A program made the position numbers and the translations under genes. A DNA stretch of 64,000 bases. It comes from Neonectria sp. B-13 (taxonomy: Eukaryota; Ascomycota; Sordariomycetes; Hypocreales; Nectriaceae). Positions 24,561 through 37,297 of this stretch are shown in pieces. The first letter of the stretch is position 1; every line of letters starts with the position of its first letter. Under the pieces are notes generated by a model. That model did not search any database. It was not told the origin of the DNA and was given only the letters and a program-made list of their open reading frames with translations. Where the stretch lies: assembly GCA_002682825.1 (NCBI GenBank), contig NOKP01000002.1, positions 2,175,132 through 2,239,131 of the forward strand, read 5' to 3'.

Positions 24561-26047
24561 ATGGCCACCTCCATTCCTCCCTCCCCCAACGAAGAGAAAT
24601 CCGCCTTCGACCTGAACTTCCAACACGGCCACAAGGACCTCGTCCAGGCCGTCGCCTTCAACACCTACGGCGACCGCTGCGCCACCGGTTCCGTCGATGG
24701 CAAGATCCGCGTCTTCAACCGCCACAAGGACGGCACCTGGCGCCTGTGCGATACCTGGACCGCGCACGGCGGCGAGATTCTAGAGGTAATCCATGCAATC
24801 GCAACCCTGGCGCCGCCGCCTCCTTCATCACCCACATACCCTTGTCCACCACCGTTCATGTCTCTCGATGTTGCTTTGTCTCTCGCTCTGAGTCATCTGG
24901 GTCGCACACGCAGGTCACTAACTCTGTCCACCAGCTTCAATGGCTCCCATCCACCGTCTATCCCAACCTCATCGCCTCACTCGGCATTGAGGGCTGGTTC
25001 CGCCTCTGGGCCGAGGATCCCTCTGCTGCCCCAGGCCGCCGCTTCTGTACCGGCCGCGCTGGTAATGGCAAGCCTGCCTTCGACACTCGATCTAACAAGG
25101 CTCCCTATCGCTCCTTTTCCATGAAGCATAATGAGGAGACTCGCCACACGTATCTCGCTCTACTCGCGACCGACGGCCGACTGACTATTTACGAGAACGA
25201 CCAACCCGAGAACTTGTCCGAATATGCCTCTATCGACGAGTTCAGTGTCGGACCCAAGCCCAGCCGGGGCGAGGAGCTTGCCTTCCGCGTCCGTTTCGAT
25301 CCCAACCCCGAGCCATGCTACACAGCTCTGCGCGCCGGTGTCCCAACCGACTCCCTTGGCATTGTGGTTGCTGCGATGAATGCCGTGAAGGTCTACCGGT
25401 CCCGAGATATTCTTGCCACTTCAATGGGCGTTCAACAGACTCAAAAAGAGTTTTACCTCGCTGTAGAGATACCCGGCCACCGCGGCCTGGTCCGAGATGT
25501 GACTTGGGCGCCTGGGAATATCAGGGGTTACGATATCGTTGCGACTGCGTGTCAGGATGGCTACGCCCGCGTGTTCCGAGTCGAGACGCCCTTTTCAGAA
25601 GATGACGGCAAGTCGTGGTCTGCCGCCGACCTTCTCAAGACAAGCCCTCACTTCACGTCTAGAGACAACGCCAACGGCGGCAGCGCTTCCGCAGACAAGT
25701 CGCAGCCCCAGACCCCCCAATTGCCACCTCAACATCATCAACAGCACCAGCACCAACAACATCAGCACCACCAATCCGGCCTCAGCGCCAGCCTCGCCAA
25801 ATCAGGCACACCAGGCGACCGTCACTGGGCGGGCCAGCCTGGCCAGGTCAAACATACGTTTCACGAGATCTCGCGGCTTGACAACCACCGAACCCCCGTA
25901 TGGCGCGTCGGCTTCGATGACGACGGCCAGATCCTTGGGAGCACGGGTGACGACGGCCGATTGCTCTGCTATCGCCAAACGCCCGACGGTGCGTGGGCTA
26001 AGAGTTCCGAGCTAGCCATGATCAAGTCCCGCATGGCGACACCTTGA
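24561..26047 (+). CDS. SEH1: SEH1, nucleoporin / SEA-complex WD40 protein
   Basis: Exons are 24561-24785 and 24935-26047, giving 445 aa. The 149-nt intron ends CACTAAC...CCACCAG, so the branch point is 15 nt from the acceptor and the junction reads GEILE/LQWLP. The start MATSIPP has a good context. WD40 blades are visible: HGHKDLVQAVAFNTYGDRCA, DGKIRVFN, NLIASLGIEGWFRLWAED, HRGLVRDVTWAP, CQDGYARVFRV, HRTPVWRVGFD and STGDDGRLLCY. Seh1 sits in the Nup84 Y-complex of the nuclear pore and in the SEA/GATOR2 complex that controls TORC1 at the vacuole. An inserted low-complexity loop with a His/Gln run (residues 341-355, 25730-25774) lies between late blades, a fungal-type insertion. Confidence 0.93.
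25730..25774 (+). repeat. CAA/CAT/CAC/CAG codon repeat (His/Gln run) in SEH1
   Basis: Fifteen consecutive His or Gln codons are visible inside the SEH1 reading frame, in a loop between WD40 blades. Confidence 0.9.
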
Positions 26048-27175
26048 GTGACTATCTCATTGGACCACGCTCAGAATCCTTACGAGCACTTCTGGTCGAG
26101 GTTGTCAATCGGGGTTTCGTTGGCAAGCTGACAAAGCGCTAAATACCGACTTAATGATTGCGACACCCTGGATGCTCTTCTAACAACCATGGTTGTCCTG
26201 TCTAGATTGTTCCAGGTCTCCACAGGTCACGCCAACCGTTAGATGTGGTGACCAGAGTCGCCTCCTCATTTGATTTAACTAGGCACACCGAGCCGATCGA
26301 CGTTTCAGAGAATTCCCAGAAGACAAGTGACTGACCTAGAGGCTCTTCATTAAGATACCGCATGCACCTTAGAATACGGCTAGTCTTGTCATATGACATG
26401 GCCTCGGCTTGGACTGTGGCATTCAGAAGGCAACAGATCTGTTTGAAACACTCCAGAACCTCAAACAGAGAAGGGGTTTGCTTGCCTACCGTTGTGGAGA
26501 CGTTGTGCACTAGGACTTTGATTGAGCCTAGTAAACAAGACAAGTAGCAGGCCCAGTATCATATAGTCCGTCATACTCAAGAAAGGCTTGGAAGAGTTAG
26601 ATGACTGCGAGTACCATACTTTGGAAACACCATCCAATGGATGTACTTCACGAATCTACTCGCATGTCATGTAGAATTGCACTTCGCACATTAAAGACTT
26701 TGAAATATTTCAGTATCACTGTTTTTCATTTGAGTATTTATGATGTTAAGGTAGGCCACTCGGTAGCCCCCTTTTGGGAAGATGTCTCCCCGGGTTTTGT
26801 ATCTTGTCCCCTTCACTAGCGACTTTGACGCCCAATCTGATGTGGCGTGTGAAACATTGGTTGAATAAAGCAAAAAGAAGACGCATGCCAACCCCTTAAA
26901 ACGCCATTCGTGAATCGATCTTTTGGTTGGCGCCAATTTGCAATGATCTTTTGTGAGGGTGGGAAAGTCGAGGATGACGTTGAGCTCGTTAGTCAGCCGC
27001 AGGGGCGATGGCTTGAACTTCCAACGTCAGATAACCCGCCGTCCCCAACTTCACGTGTCTATAATGGTCCCCCGCATTGTGTTCTGCTCGACATAACACT
27101 CCTTGGATAGAGCGTCGATGACACACATTAATCGATCGTCCGTTCATTCTCATCATTAACAGTTTTTCGGATCGC
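26048..27175. other. Convergent intergenic region, SEH1 / OLE1
   Basis: About 1.1 kb between two stop codons. It is more A/T-rich than the surrounding coding DNA and has only short frames. It is expected to contain both 3' UTRs. Confidence 0.5.
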
Positions 27176-28677
27176 TTAAGCAGCGTCAGCACTGGCAGCA
27201 GGCTGGACGACCTTGGTAGCTTGGCTACCGGCGCGGACGATGCGTTGACCAGCAGAATCGTTCATGTAGGTGACGTCCTTGTTCTCGAACTGGGCACGCT
27301 TCCAGACCTCAACTTCGCCACCGCCGCGGAGGACACCCACTCGCATGGTCGACAACAAGTTGTGGGCAGCGTTGGAGTGGTTGTAGACACCACCGTTGAA
27401 GATGGCGGTCGCATCCTTGCCGATGGATGATTTGATGAGGGCTTTGCCACCAGGATGGTCCTTGATGAAGTCACCGATATCGTGAATAACACCGGCAATA
27501 GCAACAAGAGCCTTGCCATTCTTGGAGTCAGCGACGAAGTTATCCCAGTGGATGACGGGGAGCTGGTCCAGAGGGACACCCCAGTCGAGGGTAGCACGCT
27601 TCTGGTCGAGCTTCTTCTGTAGCTGCTGAACACGGCCCTTTTCGATTTCGTTCTGACGGAACTGCTTCAGGTCGTAGGCAAGGCCAAGCTGCTTCCAGGT
27701 CCAGATGGACCACTTAGTGGGGTCGTACTGGTACCACTTGATTGCGTTGCGGTAATCAGAGGGGAACTCGTGGTGGAAGTTGTGGTAGCCCTCGCCGAGG
27801 GTGACGAGAGCGGTGATGACGTGATCACGAGGAGAGTTTCGGTCATCGAAGGGCTGGTCACCGAGCCAGTGGGCGAGTGAGTTGACGCAGAAGGTGGCCT
27901 GCTGGACGAAGCAAATGCGGAGGATACCGGCATAGACGAAGCCACCGATCCAGTCACCCCAGCCGAGGCCAGCGACGACAGTGGGGAAGACAAGGGCCAT
28001 GACGATGATGCACTTCAGGAAATTCCTGTGCTGCCAAACGACGATGGGATCCTCATTGAGATCGGTGATGTCTGTACGGCCCTGGCGCTTAGGGTTCTGC
28101 TTCAAAACCATCCAGCCCATGTGGGAGTACAGCAAACCCTTGCGAACAGAATAGGGGTCCTTGTCAGTGTCGGTGTATCGGTGATGAACACGGTGACCAT
28201 ATGACCACCATCGGATAGAGCCCTCGACGGCACCGGCACCGACGGCAGCTAGGTAGATCTTGAGGGGGGCGGTGGCCTTGTAGCAGGAGTGAGACCAGAG
28301 ACGATGGTAACCTACGGACAATAGGTTAGTACCAACATTCTTTAGATATTTACAAGCTGAGATCGGCTAAGCTTACCAGCAGTGATTCCGAGGCCAGTCT
28401 GGAAGTAGTAGAAGATGGCCCAGAGAGCGGTATAGAGGCGGAGGGGGACCCAGTAGGCAGAGATGAAGCCGAGGATGGGGACGATGACGATAAAGGTGGT
28501 GTTGAGCCAGTTCACGTGCTGGTGCCAGTTGGACCAGGTCATGGGGGTGTCGGCGATGTGGACTTTGGCCTTAATGGCCTCAGCCTTGGCAGCAGCGCTG
28601 TTTCGGAGAGGCACATAGTCTTTCGTGCCGTCAGGGAAGCTGGCGGCGGCCTTCGCGTCCGTACCGGACGACGACAT
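27176..28677 (-). CDS. OLE1: Stearoyl-CoA delta-9 desaturase with cytochrome b5 domain
   Basis: Exons are 28677-28377 and 28311-27176, giving 478 aa. The 65-nt intron has GTAAGC, an ACTAACC branch point and a CGTAG acceptor. The enzyme inserts the first double bond into palmitoyl- and stearoyl-CoA at the ER, using di-iron chemistry and electrons from NADH-cytochrome b5 reductase. All three histidine boxes are present: HRLWSH (103-108), HRVHH (140-144) and HNFHH (277-281). Membrane helices lie at about 55-100 and 195-235. The C-terminal fused cytochrome b5 has HPGG (heme ligand H386) and a second ligand near H412. The length fits the fungal Ole1 family. The promoter is partly lost in an assembly gap about 300 nt upstream. 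Confidence 0.97.
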
Positions 28678-28958
28678 GATGTATGTGCTTTGTCGAAGAC
28701 GGGATTCAGAGGCTGGGTGATGAGGGATGGGTCGTCAGGGACGAAGTGACGAGACAATGGACCTTCTCGGGGAAGGAGAAAAAAGACGAAGCTCCAGGAG
28801 AAAAGAGACCCTCGTTGAGGAGTTTATAAAGGAGAGAGAAAGGTGGAGGAGAAGGGATTGGCAAAGAAAGCGGTTGGGGCGGAGGCGCCAAAAGGGCTTT
28901 ATATCAGACCCCGACCCGGAACTGGGCGAGATGGTGGATAAGGAAGAGGCAGTCTGGC
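28678..28958 (-). promoter_or_regulatory. OLE1 promoter and leader: TATA-like and CCAAT elements
   Basis: On the minus strand the 190 nt before the OLE1 ATG are CT-rich. A self-complementary TTTATAAA lies at 28823-28830, a CCAAT box at 28857-28861, and another TATAAA-like element near 28899-28904. The spacing is plausible for a core promoter, but use of these elements is inference. The region ends in a G run and the assembly gap. Confidence 0.4.
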
Positions 28959-28977
28959 GGGGGGGGGGGGGGGGGGG
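28959..28977. repeat. G19 homopolymer at gap edge
   Basis: Nineteen consecutive G residues directly precede the run of N. The homopolymer probably caused the assembly break, and its true length is unknown. Confidence 0.9.
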
Positions 28978-29077
28978 NNNNNNNNNNNNNNNNNNNNNNN
29001 NNNNNNNNNNNNNNNNNNNNNNNNNNNNNNNNNNNNNNNNNNNNNNNNNNNNNNNNNNNNNNNNNNNNNNNNNNNNN
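28978..29077. other. Assembly gap, 100 N
   Basis: Exactly 100 N bases, the usual placeholder for a gap of unknown size. The missing sequence lies upstream of OLE1. Confidence 0.99.
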
Positions 29078-32000
29078 GAAAATGGGGTAGTGAGCTCTAG
29101 AGCCTGGGAGGTCTTGGCTTGGGCGCCTCTTGTTCCCACTGAATTCGGGTCTGTTTGAAGATTCGGCTTTTGGGGTTTGAGATTTTTGTGAAGGAAGCGA
29201 GGTGAGGTGTGCGGACAAGGAAGGAGAAGGAAAAGCCGGGGGAGCAAGGTGTGAGGTGTGAGGTGAGTGAGCAAGGTCAGCGAATTGGGGTGTTTTGGAT
29301 GAGTTGTGAATTTGAGGAGTCACAGGATGGATGCGGGATGCGCGTACAGGGTCTCGGTCACTATCTCTGCCTTGGTTTGTCTTCTCTTGGTGCTCTTGGT
29401 ACTCCTGGTACTCGTTTTGACAGCTGATGATCAAGGCCAGTTGACCCCAAGCAAACGGGTGAGATGCAGTGAATCGTGATGGATTCAAGGGTTGTCGTGG
29501 TTTTTCTTCACGCCCACGCCCCTTCGTTCACACACCCACCTGCAACAAAAAAAAACCTTTGGGGATGGACGGACGGAAGGCAGGCTACGGGCCCTCTCAG
29601 GCACCTCCGAGCGCCCCGTCGATGAAAGCTCTAAGCCGCGCCCCCAGAAGCGCCCCAGCGTTCTCCTCCCCCCCTCTGGTCCCGGCTTCTTCCCGGTACA
29701 TGACCGAACTAGATACATACTTACGCAGTACTCGACCTCAACCTGCTAGAGGGCCAAGAGAGGAGGCTGGGGTCGTTTCCCTTACTGGCGATGGATTCCC
29801 GCGAGGCATCGGGGGGGGGGCAGCAGGCTTTCGTCTGGTTTGCTGTACTGTACCTCCCAGGTATCTGATTCGTACAGCAGCGCCCTGCGACAGCCAAACC
29901 CTCCCCAGGACTTCACTTCACCCGATCCCATCCAATGTTGTGATGGGATGGGACAAGCAAGCGGCGCACGTTTCCTGTCGTCATGGCTTGTCTCCCCAAA
30001 ACTTGTTGACCTTTGACAGCCGCCGCGGATCTGACTATCGCTACGACCTACATCTGTGCACCCCGCCATCAGGAATCTTTCCCCTGCCTCGAAATCTCCC
30101 CCAGACGCCGACACTGAGATGACTGAGATCCCCCCGAGATGTGATGCCAAAAATCAGCCCACGATTGCGAAATTCCGCGTCTGGTATTCGACAATTGGAG
30201 CGGGCGACGCAGGGCTGGCACCATGAAGCTGGACCCTTGTCCTTAGCGTCTGCCCTGGGGGTTTTTTTTTGCCCTTGAGGTGGAACCCCCGGTCGTTTGT
30301 CGTCGTCGAGCTCTCAACACTTGCACCCCCACCCCTTCCCCAACAACTTTTCCAAGTGCCCCACTGCCCGCTCCGCCCGAAGGATAGGAGCACAGAGAGC
30401 CAATCAGCGCGGCATCCGTGTGCCCGTTTGAGGTAACAGGCGCGGGAGGGTTTGCTGGCGCCAACGTCAGGCACGTCCCGATCCTGTCGGGATCAAGTAC
30501 CCTGCCACTGTGGTTTTGCGGGCGAAGTACCTCATGCTCGGAGGCTGGGCCATCTGCTGCAGCAGAAGAGGTGTGCCGAACGCAGGTCCCGGAGCAACTG
30601 GGCTTACTGACATCTTGGGCGTGAGAGCTCCAGTGTTCTTGGGGGAAGGGAAAGGGAAAATGAAAGGGGATGAGAAGGCGCAAGCAAGCTAGAGCAACTG
30701 CTCGGACACAGAGGCAGGTAAGCAGTGTCTGATGCTTCCCAGTTGGCGAATGCGATCCAACCCTGTGGCGAATCGTGTCAATCAACGGTAAAACCTGTAT
30801 CGACGGATCACCTAGCCCCGGGGGTTCCGGGTCCAGAACTCGCGCCCAATTAGTCGCATTATCGCATCTAAGTAAGGAGAAATATTTCGTATGTGCCCGG
30901 CTCAGGCAACGTCATGCATTCGATTGAAGCTTGCTCGCTTCTCTTCTTACGTGCCTCGGTTCTGCTCAGAAAGCCAGAACACATTCGTTGTTGCATACAT
31001 TGTTGCACTCTGTAGAACCGCGACTGGTTGGTCCACAACTAACGTGAAACTCATTCCTTTACTGTAGATAACACCCCCCCTCCATCCATTCCAACACAGG
31101 AGCACATGATAATGTATCATGACATCGCCATCACATGAATGGTCGCCTAGCATCTCAGATCCAGTCTAGATCTAATCATTGGGTTCTTGTATTCTGAATC
31201 TCGCATTGGATCCGTGCACCCCACTCAACAACAACCCCGCAGCCAATCCGACACAACCTAATCCAAGAAACCTCCCCAAAAATCCAACGAAAACAAAAAT
31301 AGGCCGCCAGTAACAATTGTGTGACATAGAAGCCCACAACCTACCTACACAGTAGCTTTCTCTTGTATCATAATGCCGAGGTCCATTTTAAAATGCTTGT
31401 GATATTCCAGCTTGGGGCTATCCACGGGAGAATGCGTGTCTCATCGTGCCGTGCTCTCCCCCAGATTTTCCCCCAACAGAAACGTGTCGATCGGTTACGC
31501 CAAGCCGAGCGGCGAATCGAAACAGCTTGGTCCCTCCGTCGTCCCTCGATTTTCCGCTACTACGTAGGCAGGTACGTACCTGTGACGGGGCCCGGGCGAG
31601 GGACCAGACAACGTGGCAGCAAAAACGAAAATCCGACAAGCAATGCGCGCGGTGCCTTGATCACGTGCCGTGGCTATCTTTCCAGAACGTTTCCACGTCC
31701 TGGATCTTTGGGTGGCGTCCGCTATGCCCCAACAGGGCCTGTCAAAATTGTCTCAAGACTCGAAGCCACGAGGTTTCGGGAGGCTTCGGAAAGCTTCTGC
31801 TGAAGTGCTGAACCTTGGGTCTTGAGTCTTGAGCTTTGGGCCGCGAGCCTTGAGCTTCAACTTGGAATGTTCCTTGTTCACCCTTGGGTCTCTCGTGGGA
31901 CTTCGCAACTTTGTCGCCAGAGTGTATTCGAATGTTAAATGAAGTGCAGAATGTTTTAGATCATATACGACAGGGTTTAGAAAGTAAGTACTATATGAAC

Positions 32001-32228
32001 AGATCCTTTTCACCAAAGTCCTCGCGGCGCTTTACGGAATCCCCTAAACAAAGAAACCCAAACCATGATACCGAAGTATCGATGCAAATGCCCACCAACT
32101 GCCCACCAACTGCCCACCAAAATGGTTACAAGTATACATAAGATGTTCAATCATCAGCAAAACAAACTGGGGGAAAACAAAGAAAAGTGTGGCTATAAGG
32201 GCACAAAGAAAATAATGATTCGTCTCTG
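29078..32228. other. Gene-free stretch between OLE1 promoter and kinase
   Basis: About 3.15 kb without a supported ORF. It contains a 14-bp palindrome built on GGTAC (31569-31582) and an 11-nt triplicate repeat near the kinase stop (32089-32121). The right-hand 100-200 nt should be the kinase 3' UTR; the left part is probably distal OLE1 promoter. Confidence 0.5.
32089..32121. repeat. 11-nt tandem repeat, TGCCCACCAAC x3
   Basis: Two perfect copies and a third with its last base changed to A. It lies about 110-140 nt beyond the kinase stop codon, probably in its 3' UTR. Confidence 0.9.
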
Positions 32229-35200
32229 TCAAGTCTTCGTATCCGTTTTCATCGTCATGTCCGGTAACACCGGATCCGCCATGTTCAAATCATCGTCAAT
32301 CATCTGCTTGTGTCGTATCGCATCGCCGTCGTGATTCGTTAGGTAGACAGCGCCAATCCCTGTCAGTGAATCGGGGTCTTTGGCTTTGTTGCTGTCTACC
32401 TTATCATATCCTCGGCTCTCTCCCTCTTGCACGCCGCCATCCCTCACAGTCTGGCAACTTTCTAGCAGGCTGTTCTGCATTTCTTTTCTCTCCTCGTTCT
32501 CGCGCAATTTGGATGGAGTCACCGTTCTCGACGATGTTTCTGTGTTGATTTGTTGAGGTTCAGGTGCTGTGATCCCCTGCATCTCTGCTGCATTATTCTC
32601 CGGCTTTAGTTCGGCCTGAGGTTTCTGTATCTCCGAGACCTCTATCTCCTTGTTGCGTAGAGTCTCCGGACCTTGTTGTTTGGTGACGTTTGCGGTCGTT
32701 TTGGGTGTGTCGTGTGAGCCGTTATTGTCTTTTGCAAATGCGTGAGATCCCTTGACAGGTTCTGTCTTCGGTGACCACTCTACTCCCCTCCCTGCATGTG
32801 CTCCTTCCCTTCCTTGAGGGTTTTCGTTTCCTTTTGTGTCTTCCTTTCGTGTCTGTACAGAAGGCATCACGACGTCACAAGCACTGTCTGCCTTTGTAGA
32901 CGAGTGATCCCCGTCAATATCAAGTAGTGCCTGCGCAGCTCGCGCGGTGACTGAAGCGTGCTCCTCTCCAGCCACTTCCACAACTTCATCCGCACTCAAT
33001 TCCACAGTAGGCCCTTCTACCGCGCGGTCTCCTTGACAATGCTCTGCTGTCTTGCTCTCCTTTGGCTCAATGTGCTCAATTGTCGGAATGCCAGTTCCAT
33101 TATCAGGCCCAGGTCCCTCTGCTGGCTCGCTTGCGTGTTTATCAGCGTTGCCAATCTCCTTTCCCACCGGTGAATTCTCGGCCTTCTCGTCAACGATGGT
33201 ATTCGATACCAGCCGCGGATTGGGTTCGATGAGGGCAGTCTTGTTGACAATTGGTGTCTCATCCGCCGACATGTCTTCGAGGCCCACGTCACTATATGAG
33301 GAGGGAATGTTCCGGTTCGCAGCCCAGGCAGCTATATCGTATGGGCGACCCGCGTCATCGCATCGGTCATAGTTGCTTGGCAGTGGACTTGGAGGTGAGC
33401 GGCCTCGGGTGTAGTAGTAAGGTTCGTATCCAGTCGGGCTAGTATCCGCGTATGGTCGGCTCACGTAGGACCAGTCGCTAGGTGGTTCGACTGTTCTGAT
33501 TTGCGGATGGCTGTCAGGGAGGTAATCCTCCACCAGATACTGCTGCAACGTATAGTCATCATCAACCGACATTGGTGGTGGGTTCAGCTTCCCACGATCC
33601 TCACGGTTCGACGGCGGTGGAAACATTTGGAGGAGTGATAATGCCTGGAGCCGCGTTCGAGGCTCGTCGCTGAGGCAAATCTCGGCCATCTGTCGGTACC
33701 AGTCAGGAATGTTGACTTCCGGTCCAAGGATCAGTGGTCGTCCTTGGGCTTCTGGCTCGTCTTCCTGCATTGCGAGAGCCCACAACACCATACCCAACTG
33801 ATACAGATCCGACTTGACGCCGATGTACATGGAAATTCGTTGGTTGCAGTCGATGAGTGGCGTTGCTTCTGGGGGCTCCCATCCCACTGGACATCCCCTC
33901 CTATTGATGTCGATGATTTTCGCATCGCCATTATCATCAATGACGATGTTGGACAAGGTAAAGTCACCTTGGACAAACCCGGACTCGTGAATGTCTGACA
34001 ATCCCTCCACAATCTGGCGGGCCCACTTTTCTCTGGTCGACCATGGTAGGTCAAACTCGCCATCCTTGCAGTGCTCGTAAATTATGTCAATAAGTGCACC
34101 CTGGTCTGCGTAGTTGATGAGAAGTCCCTTCACGTTCTCCTCTTCGTCGTCCACGACCACGCCATGGAAGTGGATAACATTGTTTGAGTAGCGGAGACGG
34201 TTGAGAGCATTGACCTCGTACAAGAATTCATCAACAGTATCAGGACTGGGTATCTCCTTTTTGATGAGTGTTTGTCCATTGACCTTCACCTTGTACACGA
34301 ATCCAGACATGTGTGAATCAAAAACAATATCTTGCTCTCGGATCCGCTTGCACCCTAGGTGCTTGATCTGGGCTACAGAAGGATATGGAATGATTTCCTG
34401 TCAACTAGTTAGCTGAGATTGTAAGAAAAGATCGTTCAAGAATACTGACATTGCCATCCTCTACCACATGGACATGGAGCCTCCCATCAGTGGTCTGCAG
34501 CTTCAGGTTGGTAACGGTGTCGTAAAACTGGATATCCCGGAGGCTCTCACGGATGGCCTCGTATATCTTTGCACTCTTGTCTCTCTGATAGTGCGTATGA
34601 ATCAAGTCCATTTCCAAAGAGTTTAGAGGAGCGTTTCGATAATCGAGAGAGATTGTGACACGCCGCCAGAGATGTTCCTGTTCACGATATGTGACAAAAA
34701 ACTTTTCCCTCCTGGATCGATCGCGGAAGTGCATGCTGAGGTTGAGAATCCAGGTCTTCTCGAGCTCATCGTGAATCATAGCATCATACTGCGAGGTCGT
34801 CATGGAATGGGTATCTGCGTTTGATAGGTTGTCTTGGATGGCACATTCATCGGCAAGAGTAACCTCGTCGTCCTTTGCTACTATCTGCTCGAACCCACCC
34901 TCCGTAGAAGCATTTTCAAGTGGGCTCGCCGGCGACAAAGGCACAGGGTCCGCGTGTTGAGGGGTCTCATCTTGCGAGCTGCCGAGAAAGCCCGGAGCGC
35001 TTACACGGGGGTCCGTATGAGGCTGGGAAATGGATGCCCGGGGTGCCTGGGAGCGGCGGTCGACCGAGACAGCTCTCCGCTCATCTTGTGTAGGATCAAC
35101 GGGGGCTAAGTTGGTCCTCCGCTCCGATTGTTGGCGCTTGAAGGTCTGGGTCCGGGGTAGATTGGGAACAACCCTCCGGGACATTCGACGGATTAGGCCG

Positions 35201-35385
35201 GCCTTTTCAGGGTCGGCCGGGTCGGCATCCGGCTCAGTATCCGAGGGCGGTTCGGCTGGAATAGCCGTCGTGCTACCAGCGCTCTGCCGACCAAATAGCT
35301 TCCGAAAGAACGTCTGTGTCCCCGACGGGGTTGGGGGTTGTCGAATTGGTGATGGCTCAGGCGTTGCAACGTCAGCCTTTGCCAT
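32229..35385 (-). CDS. Large divergent serine/threonine protein kinase-like protein
   Basis: Exons are 35385-34450 and 34397-32229, giving 1034 aa. The frame is open a further 20 codons upstream but has no ATG there, so MAKADV (35385, GCCATGG context) is the start. The first 200 residues are basic and disordered; about 200-340 form a conserved-looking unnamed globular region. A protein kinase domain follows (about 342-570). The VAIK-like lysine is K358/K359. The catalytic loop reads VQGD rather than HRD but keeps the aspartate (D457) and a downstream Asn. The metal-binding motif is DIN rather than DFG (D475). The C-terminal 450 residues are acidic and disordered. Catalysis is possible but unproven, and no named orthologue was recognised. 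Confidence 0.85.
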
Positions 35386-36775
35386 GGCCGCGACAACGCG
35401 ACCGTAAAGGGAACGAAAGTTTCGAATTGTTGCTAGAGCTGCCACTACGCTGGGCAGTCAAGGGTAAAGAGGAATGATCAGGTTGACGATGGTCGTTGTG
35501 ATGCGGTTGGTGGGGTGGGAAGTGGTTCAGCCGCAATGGTGAGGAATTGACGAGGAGATTGGCGGTGGCGAAGGTGATGCAGGCACATATGCGAATATGG
35601 AGGCCTGCGGGTCTTGTTCTATGGACGAGAGCTGACGCAGGAAGGAAAGAAGACAGTTTGAAGTTGCGAGAGAACGGAGGGACTCAAGCATCCACGCCGG
35701 CATCTAATGATGGAATGATGACTGACGGGGGACGATGAGGATCGAGCCAGACAGCCCGTCGGTCAAACACGCGAGCTTCTGAGGTAAGGTGAGCGGAGAC
35801 GAGAGACCATGTCTCGCCCATGAAGATCAAGAGTGAGCCACGATGGACGAGGGTGGTTTTAGGCGTTGTGGCAGCGCCGAGGAGGTTGGGATGTGAATGG
35901 GTCGGTGAGGTGCGGGTCCTGTATCGTGGAGCGAGGCCGGTCGAGGCGGAGGCGGAGGCGGCTGAGGAGAGTCAGGGAGTGAGACGCGGTGATGACGGAA
36001 AAGATGAGGCGAAAGCGAAGAGAAGGCGGCCAGCAATTGAAGCGAGGCTGATGACAGTTAAGAGCTGTAAAGCCAGAGCCCACAGACCCGGGTCATGAGA
36101 AGGTGGACGAACGACGATGAGATGCACAGCATGCTGGTATTAAACCATGACCTCGATGTCGGCCTACCTAAAGCGGGCGGCGGCAGCAGTAGTAGCGTAG
36201 CGGGTATGAGGACCTAGCCAGTGCGACTGGGCGTTGGTGTGGGTGGGCTGTGAGTGGGTTTGGGTGGGCTCGTGGATGAATGGTGACGAGCGACGTTACG
36301 GGGGAAGGCGGGCGGCGGAGACTGTGGACGGTCTTCTTACCCAGGGCGACCTTTCTGGGCCGTTTCCTCGGAGGACCTGGGAGACGCCAGAAGCCTGGGC
36401 AACAACCGGGCCACACACTTCTGTCCGCGGACGCTTGACTCGGACGTCTAGAATGCCAGGAAGCCTGGGAAGCCCTGCTACGCTTCCGGGGATGACGGAG
36501 GCTGCGTTCCAGACATACAGCGCTTTGCCAGGGACTCCAGGGCCAGAGAGGGTCGCTTACCTCGCTGACTGGCCAGCAAAGCCACCACTGGCCAAAGCCC
36601 ACGCAGGGCTGTGGCCACCCAACCTCACTGACGGCCCGGGGGGAAGATGCTACCTCGTAGGCTCGTACCTCTGACTGGCCTCGGCCTCGACGCGAATCCA
36701 TCCACGGCCACCCAGAGGACCCTGTCGCCCGTCCGCCGTTGGCGTTGCCCATCGCCTTGTCGTCTTGTCGTCTGT

Positions 36776-36799
36776 CGCCTGCGCCTGCGCCTGCGCCTG
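36776..36799. repeat. Hexanucleotide repeat, CGCCTG x4
   Basis: Four perfect tandem units in non-coding DNA upstream of the kinase gene. Confidence 0.85.
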
Positions 36800-37283
36800 C
36801 AGATTCATCGAGAGACGGTGACGCTCGCTGGTGGGGATCATCGATGAGCTGGCCCCTCTAGAGTCCCTGGTCTCGTCCCATTTCGTTCACGCTAAGACGA
36901 TGGAGGAGGCCAAAGGGGCCAACGGGCGATGATGCATCAGGCATGGGAGCATGTCGGGCACTGAGGAGTGAGGCTTTGGATGGATAATTCGAGAGACAAG
37001 GGTGTTAGGAAGAAAAGCCAACTCAGACCGTCAGGTGCTGGGAAGGAGGGTCGAGACGGGAAGCACACAGACAGACCTGACCTCAACACACCCGACATGG
37101 CCGACACCCGCGGGGGAAGGGAGTGCGAGAGAAAAGAGCGAAGAGTCCGAGAAAACCATGGAAAGGAAGGAGCGAAAGGAACATGACGATTCGGAAAGGG
37201 TGGCAGCCTTCCTCCTTCCAATTCACTCCCGTCAAGGCAGGTACCAGCTGAAATGACCGACTCTGTCCCTACCTAAGGCAGAC

Positions 37284-37297
37284 AGTAGGTACCTACT
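37284..37297. repeat. 14-bp perfect palindrome built on GGTACC
   Basis: AGTAGGT is followed immediately by its reverse complement ACCTACT. It is one of several intergenic GGTACC-centred words in the window. Confidence 0.85.

Noticed and set aside
35386..35445. Twenty-codon upstream extension of the kinase
   Set aside because: It begins at GTG with a stop a few codons earlier; the first ATG is at 35385.
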